Assembly: GCF_003236335.1 (NCBI RefSeq) | Contig: NZ_POUB01000043.1 | Location: 1-32,171 of the forward strand | Length of the DNA: 32,171 nt | Direction: 5' to 3' | Source of the DNA: Micromonospora deserti | Lineage (GTDB): Bacteria > Actinomycetota > Actinomycetes > Mycobacteriales > Micromonosporaceae | Part shown: positions 26,065 through 32,171 of the stretch, piece by piece | Numbering within the stretch: the stretch's first letter is position 1 | How the letters are laid out: each line of letters starts with the position of its first letter | The notes under the pieces: model-generated | Databases searched by the model: none | The model's input: the letters and a program-made list of their open reading frames with translations, nothing else | What the model was told of the DNA's origin: nothing | Position numbers and translations under genes: made by a program

Positions 26065-26077
26065 GTGACGACGTCAC
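26065..26077. promoter_or_regulatory. Palindrome upstream of the membrane hydrolase gene
   Basis: GTGACG-A-CGTCAC is a perfect 6+1+6 inverted repeat ending next to the ribosome site (AGGAGG) of the membrane hydrolase gene. It could be an operator. The short 96-bp gap around it (26053-26148) holds nothing else I can support. Confidence 0.3.
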
Positions 26078-26148
26078 TACCCAGGGTGCCGTGGATCGGG
26101 GTGTCCCGCCAGCCGTCGAAGGGTTGTTTGTGCAGGTGAGAGGCTTGT

Positions 26149-26760
26149 TCAGGATTGGTTGAGGTTGCGTACCGGACGGGCGGGATTACCGACCGCGACG
26201 ACGTTCGCCGGTAGGTCCCGGGTGACGACGGCGCCCGCGCCGACCACGGTGTTCTCGCCGACGGTGACGCCGGCGAGCACGACAGCGCCCCCGCCGAGCC
26301 AGACGTTGTCGCTGATGGTGATCGGTCTGGCCGCCTCCCACTTGGCCCGCCGGGGCTCCGGCTCGACCGGGTGGGTCGGGGTGAGCAGCTGCACGTTCGG
26401 CCCGATCTGGACATCCGCGCCGATGGTGATCGGGGCGACGTCGAGGAAGATCGCGTTGTAGTTGACGAAACAGCGGGGGCCGATCCGGATCTGCCAGCCG
26501 TAGTCGCAGTGGAAGGGTGGGCGGATCCAGGTGTCCTCGCCCACCTCGCCGAGCAGGTCGCGCAGGGCGGCGAGCCGGCCCTGCGGGTCGGCCGACGGGC
26601 TGGTGTTGAAGCGTTCCATCAGCCGCGCCGCCCGGTCCAGGTCGGCGATGATCTCCGGCTCGTCGGCGATGTACGGCTCGCCGGCGAGCATGCGATCCCG
26701 CATGGACGTCACCGGTCGACCGTGCCGGGTTGGACCGGTGGGTGTTGGTCGGTCCGTCAT
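26149..26760 (-). CDS. Maltose/galactoside O-acetyltransferase-like hexapeptide protein
   Basis: This cytoplasmic trimeric enzyme would transfer acetyl from acetyl-CoA to a sugar hydroxyl. It has 203 residues, typical for maltose O-acetyltransferases. The N-terminal part has SMRDRMLAGEPYIADEPE and the Mac-type domain; the C-terminal left-handed beta-helix shows repeats such as ITIGADVQIGPNVQL and VTVGENTVVGAGAVVTRDLP. The catalytic histidine is in LTPTHPVEP. ATG 26760 is preferred, though the ribosome site is weak (GAAG) and an in-frame ATG at 26778 exists. It is divergent from the secreted protease, with a perfect palindrome between them. The physiological acceptor is unknown; such proteins often act in detoxification of sugars. 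Confidence 0.88.
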   Translation of the reverse strand: MTDRPTPTGPTRHGRPVTSMRDRMLAGEPYIADEPEIIADLDRAARLMERFNTSPSADPQGRLAALRDLLGEVGEDTWIRPPFHCDYGWQIRIGPRCFVNYNAIFLDVAPITIGADVQIGPNVQLLTPTHPVEPEPRRAKWEAARPITISDNVWLGGGAVVLAGVTVGENTVVGAGAVVTRDLPANVVAVGNPARPVRNLNQS

Positions 26761-26776
26761 CTTTGTGACTTCACTG

Positions 26777-26793
26777 TACATACTCCGTATGTA
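26777..26793. promoter_or_regulatory. Perfect operator-like palindrome between divergent genes
   Basis: TACATAC-TCC-GTATGTA is a perfect 7+3+7 inverted repeat in the only AT-rich patch of this region. It lies 17 bases from the acetyltransferase start and about 57 bases from the protease start, where the promoters of both should be. This shape is typical of TetR-family operators. No TetR gene is in the window, so the regulator is encoded elsewhere or has been lost. Confidence 0.6.
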
Positions 26794-26850
26794 ATTCTGA
26801 TGGCTGTCGATGTGTCTCTCGTAGGTAGAACGTCCCACGAGGAGGATCCG

Positions 26851-29800
26851 TTGCAGCGAAGAAGAAAACTGGCCGCTCTCGGTGCTGCGCTCGCCCTGGT
26901 GCTCGGCGTCCCGGGCCCGGCCGTGGCCCGGCCGCCCGCGCCGGATGCGACCACCGGCCCGGGCACCGCGGCGCGGGCTGTGCCGGCCGCTGGCCGCCCG
27001 GCCACCGTCACCCTGCTCACCGGTGACCAGGTCACCGTCACCGCCGCCGGGGCCGCCGCCGTGCGACCCGCCGACGGGCGTGCGCACATCCGCTTCCTCA
27101 CCAGCCGGGAACGCGGGCACCTCAGCGTCGTCCCACACGACGCCCTCCCGCTGATCCGGGCCGGCCGGGTCGACCGGCGGCTCTTCGACGTCACCGGGCT
27201 GATCGCCGCCGGCTACGACGACACCCGCCGCGACGACCTGCCGGTGCTGATCACCGCAGGTCCGGGGGCCGCCCAACGCGCCGCGGCGCCGGCCGGCGTG
27301 ACGGTCACCCGCGACCTGCCGGCGATCGGCGGGGTCGCCGCGACGGCGGCCAAGCGGCGGGCCGGCGAGGTCTGGGCGGCGGTCACCGGCCGCCCCGGCG
27401 CCCGGATCGACACGGCGGGGGGTGCCGACCGGATCTGGCTCGACGGCAGGCGGCAGATCACCCTCGACCACAGCGTGCCGCAGATCGGCGCGCCAGCCGC
27501 CCACGCGGCCGGCCTGACCGGCCGGGGCGTCCGGGTGGCCGTACTCGACACCGGCGTCGACGCCGGGCATCCCGACCTGGCCGGCCGGGTGGCCGAGGCG
27601 CGCAATTTCACCGAGGAACCGGCCGGCGACGTGGTCGGCCACGGCACCCACGTCGCCTCGATCGTCGCCGGCAGCGGGGCCGCCTCGGGTGGCCGCCACC
27701 GTGGCGTGGCACCCGACGCGACGCTGCTCGACGGCAAGGTCTGCGAGGCGTACGGCTGCACCGAGTCGGCGATCCTGGCCGGCATGCAGTGGGCCGCGGT
27801 CGAGCAGCGGGCGGATGTGGTCAACATGAGCCTCACCGGGTGGGACACCCCCGAGGTGGACCCGCTGGAGGAGGCGATCGGGACGCTGACCGCGCAGACC
27901 GGCGCGCTCTTCGTGGTCTCGGCCGGCAACGACGGCGGCTTCGCCCCGGTCGGGTCGCCGGGCACCGCCGACGCCGCCCTCTCGGTCGGCGCGGTCGACC
28001 GCACCGACGCGCTGGCCGACTTCTCCAGCCGGGGCCCGCGCACCGGCGACGACGGGCTGAAGCCGGACCTCACCGCGCCGGGGGTGGAGATCGTCGCCGC
28101 GCGCGCGGCGGACGGGGTGATCGGCGAGCCGGCGGGGGAGCGGTACGTATCCCTCTCCGGCACCTCGATGGCCGCACCGCACGTGGCCGGCGCGGCGGCG
28201 CTGCTCGCCCAGCGGCATCCCGGCTGGGCGGCCGGGCAGCTCAAGTCGATCCTGATGGCATCGGCGCGGCCGCACCCGGCGCAGACCGCGTACCAGCAGG
28301 GCGCCGGCCGGGTCGACGTGCCCCGGGCGATCACCCAGCCGGTGACCAGCGAGCCGGCGAGCGTCTCCTTCGGCCGGTCGCTCTGGCCGCACGGCGACGA
28401 CACGCCGATCACCCGGACGGTGACCTGGCGCAACACCGGCCCGAGCGCACTGACCCTCGACCTGACCGTCGAGGTGACCGGCCCGGACGGCGAACCCGCC
28501 CCGGCCGGGATGTTCACGCTGGGCGCCAGCCGGGTCAGCGTACCGGCGGGCGGCACGGCGACGGCGACCGTCACCGCCGACACCCGGGTCACCGGACCGG
28601 ACGGCCTCTACAGCGGGCGTGTCGTCGCCCGCGCCGGCGACGTCGTGGCGGTCACCCCGCTCGGCGTGCACCGCGAGGTGGAGAGCTACACGCTGACCGT
28701 CCGGCACCTCGACCGGCACGGCGCCCCCACCGGCAGCTACGGCACCAGCCTGCTCGGCCTGTCCGGCTTCGCCGCGTACGACGTGTACGACCCGGACGGC
28801 ACCGCCGAGCTGCGGGTGCCCAAGGGGCGGTACGGCCTGTCCAGCGTCCTGTTCCAGGTCGACGGGGAGGACCTGACCGGCGCGACCCAGATCGCCCGGC
28901 CGGAACTGGTGCTCGAACGGGACACCGAGATCACCGTCGACGCCCGGCGGGCCGGGCCGGTGCGGGTGACCGTGCCGCGGCGGTCGGCCACGCCGGTGCT
29001 CGTCGACATCGGCGCCAACTTCTTCGCCGCCGACGGCAGCTCGTACAGCACCGGGCTGCTGGCCTTCGATCTCACCGGCCTGGCCACCGGCCAGCTCGGC
29101 CGGGCGGCACCCGCGGAGCGCTTCGTCGCCACGATCGGCAGCCAGTGGGCCGACCTCGAGGCGGCCAGCAGCCCCTACCTGTACACGCTCAGTGAGGGGT
29201 TCCCCGGCCGGATGCCGACCGGCCTGGACCGGCACTACCGCAACCGGGATTTGGTCACCGTCACGCACCGGTTCCGTGCCGGCTACCCGGGGCTGGTCGC
29301 CGAGCGGGCGGTCTTCCCGCACCTGGAGCCGGACCTGGGCGGCTGGGCGATCGTGCTGCCCACGGCGGTGCCCGGGCAGCGGGTGGAGTACCACAACACC
29401 CGCGGCGTGCGCTGGTCGTCGGAGCTGATGTTCGGCACGCCGACGGATGACGGGTGGACCGAGATCAAGGCGGGGCTCACCGCCGAGCCGCGGGCGTACC
29501 GGGCGGGCCGGCACCACCGGGAGAGCTGGGGTAGCGCTCCGTACGCGCCATCATTTACGGCGCCGCGCTGGCCAGGGGCGGGGATCACCCGCCAGGGCGA
29601 CGTGATCGTGGTCGAGGTGCCGCTGCACAGCGACGCCGAGGGGCACGCCGGAGGCTCGGTCGCCGACAGCGCCCGGACGGCCCTCTACCGCGACGGGGTC
29701 CTGGTCGGCGAGAGCCCGGACCCGGGATACGGCCGGTTCGAGGTGCCGGCGGGAGCGGCCGACTACCGGTTGGAGACGCTGTCCCGGCGCAGCCTCACCG

Positions 29801-30192
29801 ACCTCAGCACGGAGGTCGCCACGGCGTGGACGTTCCGCTCCCGGCACGTCGCCGGTGACGACTTCGCCCGGCTGCCGACGTCGGCGATCCGGTTCACGCC
29901 CCGGCTCGATGCCGGCAACGCCGCCCCGGCCGGCCGGACGTTCGTGATCCCGGTGCAGGTGCAGCGGCAGCCGGGTGCGCCGGTGGCGCGGACCGCCGCG
30001 CTGACCGTCGAGGTCTCCTACGACGGCGGGACGACGTGGCAGCGGGCCCGGGTCCGGCACGGCGGCGACGGCTGGACGGCCACCGTGCGACACCCGGCCG
30101 GCGCCGGCCACGCGTCCCTGCGGGCCACCGCCCGGGACACCGCCGGCAACACGGTGACCACCCGCGTCATCCAGGCGTACCGCCTGCGTTGA
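26851..30192 (+). CDS. Secreted subtilisin-like serine protease (S8 family)
   Basis: This 1113-residue protease is probably secreted. I chose TTG 26851 because GGAGG (26841-26845) is five bases upstream and the protein then begins with basic MQRRRK and a hydrophobic signal ending PAVA near residue 26. A pro-region of about 180 residues follows. The catalytic triad is D233 (VLDTGVDAGHPDL), H264 (GHGTHVAS) and S439 (GTSMAAPHVAG), with oxyanion-hole N360 (SAGND). From about 500 to the end are several beta-rich domains with no second catalytic centre; they resemble the long C-terminal regions of large actinobacterial subtilases. It is divergent from the acetyltransferase, with a shared palindrome. 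It would provide peptides outside the cell; a link to the peptide importer is inference. Confidence 0.9.
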   Translation: MQRRRKLAALGAALALVLGVPGPAVARPPAPDATTGPGTAARAVPAAGRPATVTLLTGDQVTVTAAGAAAVRPADGRAHIRFLTSRERGHLSVVPHDALPLIRAGRVDRRLFDVTGLIAAGYDDTRRDDLPVLITAGPGAAQRAAAPAGVTVTRDLPAIGGVAATAAKRRAGEVWAAVTGRPGARIDTAGGADRIWLDGRRQITLDHSVPQIGAPAAHAAGLTGRGVRVAVLDTGVDAGHPDLAGRVAEARNFTEEPAGDVVGHGTHVASIVAGSGAASGGRHRGVAPDATLLDGKVCEAYGCTESAILAGMQWAAVEQRADVVNMSLTGWDTPEVDPLEEAIGTLTAQTGALFVVSAGNDGGFAPVGSPGTADAALSVGAVDRTDALADFSSRGPRTGDDGLKPDLTAPGVEIVAARAADGVIGEPAGERYVSLSGTSMAAPHVAGAAALLAQRHPGWAAGQLKSILMASARPHPAQTAYQQGAGRVDVPRAITQPVTSEPASVSFGRSLWPHGDDTPITRTVTWRNTGPSALTLDLTVEVTGPDGEPAPAGMFTLGASRVSVPAGGTATATVTADTRVTGPDGLYSGRVVARAGDVVAVTPLGVHREVESYTLTVRHLDRHGAPTGSYGTSLLGLSGFAAYDVYDPDGTAELRVPKGRYGLSSVLFQVDGEDLTGATQIARPELVLERDTEITVDARRAGPVRVTVPRRSATPVLVDIGANFFAADGSSYSTGLLAFDLTGLATGQLGRAAPAERFVATIGSQWADLEAASSPYLYTLSEGFPGRMPTGLDRHYRNRDLVTVTHRFRAGYPGLVAERAVFPHLEPDLGGWAIVLPTAVPGQRVEYHNTRGVRWSSELMFGTPTDDGWTEIKAGLTAEPRAYRAGRHHRESWGSAPYAPSFTAPRWPGAGITRQGDVIVVEVPLHSDAEGHAGGSVADSARTALYRDGVLVGESPDPGYGRFEVPAGAADYRLETLSRRSLTDLSTEVATAWTFRSRHVAGDDFARLPTSAIRFTPRLDAGNAAPAGRTFVIPVQVQRQPGAPVARTAALTVEVSYDGGTTWQRARVRHGGDGWTATVRHPAGAGHASLRATARDTAGNTVTTRVIQAYRLR

Positions 30193-30197
30193 GGCGT

Positions 30198-30240
30198 ACC
30201 CCCGCCGGGTCCGCGGCCGACCGCGGACCCGGCGGAGGGT
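30198..30240. terminator. Bidirectional terminator between protease and dapD
   Basis: CCGCCGGGTCCGCGG (30202-30216) and CCGCGGACCCGGCGG (30221-30235) form a perfect 15-bp stem around a CCGA loop. Four further pairs (ACCC/GGGT) extend it past one bulged A. It sits between the stops of two convergent genes (30192 and 30244) and can serve both directions. There is no T-run, as is usual for very GC-rich actinobacteria. Confidence 0.8.
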
Positions 30241-30243
30241 CCG

Positions 30244-31203
30244 TCAGTCGTTGGCGTGCAGCGCGGCGTTCAGCTCGATGCCCCTGCCGGCCCGGGGCTT
30301 CGCCTCCAGGGCGCCGGTGACCGAGTTGCGCCAGAACAGCAGCCCGTCCACCCCGGACAGCTCGCGGGCCTTGACCACCCGGCCGTCCGGCAGGGTGACC
30401 TTCGAGGCGGCGGTGATGTAACAGCCCGCCTCGACGACGCAGTCGTCGCCGAGGGAGATGCCGACACCCGCGTTCGCGCCGACCAGGCTGCGCTCGCCGA
30501 TGCGGACCTTCTCGGTGCCGCCGCCGGAGAGGGTGCCCATGATCGACGCGCCGCCGCCGATGTCGGAGCCGTCGCCGACCACCACACCCTGCACGATCCG
30601 CCCCTCGACCATCGAGGCGCCGAGCGTGCCGGCGTTGAAGTTGACGAAGCCCTCGTGCATCACGGTGGTGCCGGTGGCGAGGTGCGCGCCGAGCCGCACC
30701 CGGTCGGCGTCGGCGATCCGCACGCCCGAGGGCACCACGTAGTCGGTCATCCGGGGGAACTTGTCCACCCCGTACACGGCCAGGTGCCGGCCGGCCGCCC
30801 GCTCGATCACCCGCAGCTCGTCGACCCGCTCGGGCGGGCACGGCCCGGCGGAGGTCCAGGCGACGTTCGCCAGCTTGCCGAAGATGCCGTCGAGGTTGAG
30901 CTCGTTGGGCCGCACCAGGCGGTGGGAGAGCAGGTGCAGCCGGAGGTACGCGTCGGCGGCGTCCTTGATCGGGTCGTCGAGCGAGCCGATCGCGGTCACC
31001 ACCTGCACGGTACGCAGACCCGGCAGTGCCCGGTCGCCGACCGCTCCCGGGGGCAAATCGAGCACGTCCGCCTCGTCCTCGCCGGGCACCAGCGGCAGCT
31101 CGCCGAGCCCCAGCTTGCCCGTCGGGTACCAGGTGTCGAGCACCATGTCGTCAGGGGTCACGGTGGCCAGGCCGATGCCCCAGGCGGATACTGCGGACGT
31201 CAC
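30244..31203 (-). CDS. dapD: Tetrahydrodipicolinate N-succinyltransferase DapD
   Basis: DapD adds a succinyl group from succinyl-CoA to tetrahydrodipicolinate, the entry step of the succinylase branch to diaminopimelate. It has 319 residues, close to the 317 of the mycobacterial enzyme. The N-terminal domain (WGIGLATVT, LDTWYP) is of the actinobacterial type. The left-handed beta-helix is clear: VRLGAHLATGTTVMHEGFVNFNAGTLG, DGSDIGGGASIMGTLSGGG and SLVGANAGVGISLGDDC. It starts at GTG 31203 with AAGGTG about seven bases upstream. It is divergent from dapE, 80 bp apart, so both could share regulation. It joins dapC in the same window. Confidence 0.94.
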   Translation of the reverse strand: MTSAVSAWGIGLATVTPDDMVLDTWYPTGKLGLGELPLVPGEDEADVLDLPPGAVGDRALPGLRTVQVVTAIGSLDDPIKDAADAYLRLHLLSHRLVRPNELNLDGIFGKLANVAWTSAGPCPPERVDELRVIERAAGRHLAVYGVDKFPRMTDYVVPSGVRIADADRVRLGAHLATGTTVMHEGFVNFNAGTLGASMVEGRIVQGVVVGDGSDIGGGASIMGTLSGGGTEKVRIGERSLVGANAGVGISLGDDCVVEAGCYITAASKVTLPDGRVVKARELSGVDGLLFWRNSVTGALEAKPRAGRGIELNAALHAND

Positions 31204-31283
31204 TGTTTCACCTTTCGTTCGCGGCTGCGGGGCTCGCAGGCTCGCTCCTCGCGCGCACCGGATCTGACGGTACCGTGCGAACC
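31204..31283. promoter_or_regulatory. Divergent dapD-dapE promoter region
   Basis: These 80 bp must hold the start signals for both genes. The only clear element is the dapD ribosome site (AAGGTG on the minus strand). No convincing -35/-10 pair or operator palindrome is seen in either direction, and no strong ribosome site precedes the dapE ATG. Confidence 0.35.
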
Positions 31284-32171
31284 ATGGAGAACCCCCTGAC
31301 CCCCGAGGTCCTGGCCGATCCGGTGGCCCTGACCCGCGCGCTGGTTGACATAGAGTCCGTATCCCTCAACGAGAAGGCGATCGCCGACTGCGTCGAACAG
31401 GTGCTGCGGGGGCTGCCGCACCTGATTACCCACCGGCACGGCAACACCGTGATGGCCCGGACCGACCTGGGGCGCGACCAGCGGGTGGTGCTCGCCGGCC
31501 ACCTGGACACGGTGCCGCTGAACAACAACTTCCCGTCCACGCTGCGCGGCGACCTGATGTACGGCTGCGGCACGTCGGACATGAAGTCCGGGGTGGCGTA
31601 CGCGCTGCACCTGGCGGTGACCCTGCCGCAGCCGCGCTACGACGTGACGTACCTCTTCTACGAGGCGGAGGAGATCGAGTCGAAGTACAACGGGCTCTTC
31701 CTGGTCTCCGAGGCGCACCCGGAGTGGCTGGCGGCGGACTTCGCGGTGCTGCTGGAGCCGACGTACGGCCTGGTGGAGGCCGGCTGCCAGGGCACCATGC
31801 GGGCCGTCGTGGCCACCACCGGCGTCCGCGCCCACTCGGCGCGGTCCTGGCACGGGGTGAACGCCATCCACGGCGCGGGCGAGGTGTTGCGCCGCCTCCA
31901 GGCGTACGAGGCGCGGCGGGTCACCCTCGACGGCTGCGAGTACCGGGAGGGGATGAACGCGGTCCGCATCCACGGCGGGGTGGCCGGCAACGTCATCCCG
32001 GACCGGTGCGAGATCGAGGTCAACTACCGGTTCGCCCCGGACCGTACGCCGGCCGAGGCCGAGGCGCACCTGCGTGAGGTCTTCGCGGGCTTCGACCTGG
32101 CTGTGACCGACGTGGCGGCCGGCGCCGCGCCGGGCCTGGACGCGGCCCCGGCCAAGGAGTTCCTGGCGGCG
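31284..32171 (+). CDS. dapE: Succinyl-diaminopimelate desuccinylase DapE, cut by window end
   Basis: DapE removes the succinyl group to release LL-diaminopimelate. The open frame runs from ATG 31284 to the window edge (296 codons) without a stop; the family has about 355-375 residues, so some 60-80 are missing. The M20 di-zinc site is visible: H73 and D75 in AGHLDTVP, D99 in GCGTSDMKSG, the catalytic E129 and ligand E130 in YEAEEIESKYNG, and E158 in LLEPT. The dimerisation domain starts with GVRAHSARSWHGVNAIH. The last metal-ligand histidine would lie beyond the window. It is divergent from dapD. Confidence 0.93.
   Translation, partial: MENPLTPEVLADPVALTRALVDIESVSLNEKAIADCVEQVLRGLPHLITHRHGNTVMARTDLGRDQRVVLAGHLDTVPLNNNFPSTLRGDLMYGCGTSDMKSGVAYALHLAVTLPQPRYDVTYLFYEAEEIESKYNGLFLVSEAHPEWLAADFAVLLEPTYGLVEAGCQGTMRAVVATTGVRAHSARSWHGVNAIHGAGEVLRRLQAYEARRVTLDGCEYREGMNAVRIHGGVAGNVIPDRCEIEVNYRFAPDRTPAEAEAHLREVFAGFDLAVTDVAAGAAPGLDAAPAKEFLAA

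Noticed and set aside
23171..26077. 968-codon minus-strand frame overlapping the membrane hydrolase
   Set aside because: It is in another frame of the same strand, is Arg/Pro/Gly-rich and has no recognisable domain, while the 881-residue frame has membrane segments, a triad and a good ribosome site.
26149..29517. Very long minus-strand open frame (1122 codons)
   Set aside because: Only its last 203 codons are a gene (the acetyltransferase). The rest is antisense to the subtilase, is low-complexity Gly/Arg/Pro-rich sequence and has no domain.
1..32171. CRISPR array, tRNA or rRNA genes, prophage, or a RiPP precursor near tldDE
   Set aside because: I looked for regularly spaced repeats, cloverleaf-type sequences, phage genes and short core-peptide frames and saw none that I could support.

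Overview
The window is very GC-rich DNA with dense genes, many GTG starts and 1-4 base start/stop overlaps. It carries mycothiol synthesis (mshB), a mycobacterial Sdh1-type succinate dehydrogenase and the succinylase branch of diaminopimelate synthesis (dapC, dapD, dapE). Together these point to an actinobacterium. Gene style and content fit Micromonosporaceae (Micromonospora or Salinispora-like), but that family call is inference.

Layout. 73-3890 (-) is a succinate dehydrogenase operon sdhC-sdhA-sdhB closed by a hairpin. 4252-7124 (-) is a translationally coupled TldD/TldE peptidase pair. 7408-13497 (+) is a complete peptide-type ABC importer in the order ATPase, ATPase, permease, permease, lipoprotein. 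13624-15765 (-) is a DPP-IV-like S9 peptidase. 15861-17779 (+) holds mshB, a coupled small membrane protein and a second membrane protein. 18012-18971 (-) is an Rv0428c-like acetyltransferase whose upstream side is a decayed tnpB fragment (IS200/IS605/IS1341 type). 19587-23430 (+) is a tight run: 7Fe ferredoxin, dapC, prephenate dehydrogenase, SIMPL-domain protein and P-loop kinase. 23407-26052 (-) is an 881-residue multi-pass membrane protein with a serine-hydrolase triad. 26149-26760 (-) is a maltose O-acetyltransferase-like protein, divergent from a secreted subtilisin-like protease (26851-30192, +). 30244-31203 (-) is dapD and 31284 onward (+) is dapE, cut by the window end.

How it fits together. 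Three themes recur. The first is central metabolism: SDH, ferredoxin, DAP/lysine and aromatic amino acid synthesis, and mycothiol. The second is peptide handling: TldDE, peptide importer, dipeptidyl peptidase and secreted protease. The third is a little accessory DNA: the tnpB remnant and the divergent acetyltransferase/protease pair with a perfect palindromic operator. Gene order mshB - small membrane protein - ferredoxin - dapC resembles the mycobacterial Rv1170-Rv1178 neighbourhood.

Most interesting points: the membrane protein whose hydrolase triad lies after about 12 membrane segments (23407-26052); a repeated promoter-region motif in front of both the first importer gene and its binding-protein gene; a perfect TACATAC-TCC-GTATGTA palindrome with no regulator gene beside it; a dapC reading frame whose only sensible start appears to be CTG; and the tnpB remnant with a possible relic of its guide-RNA end.
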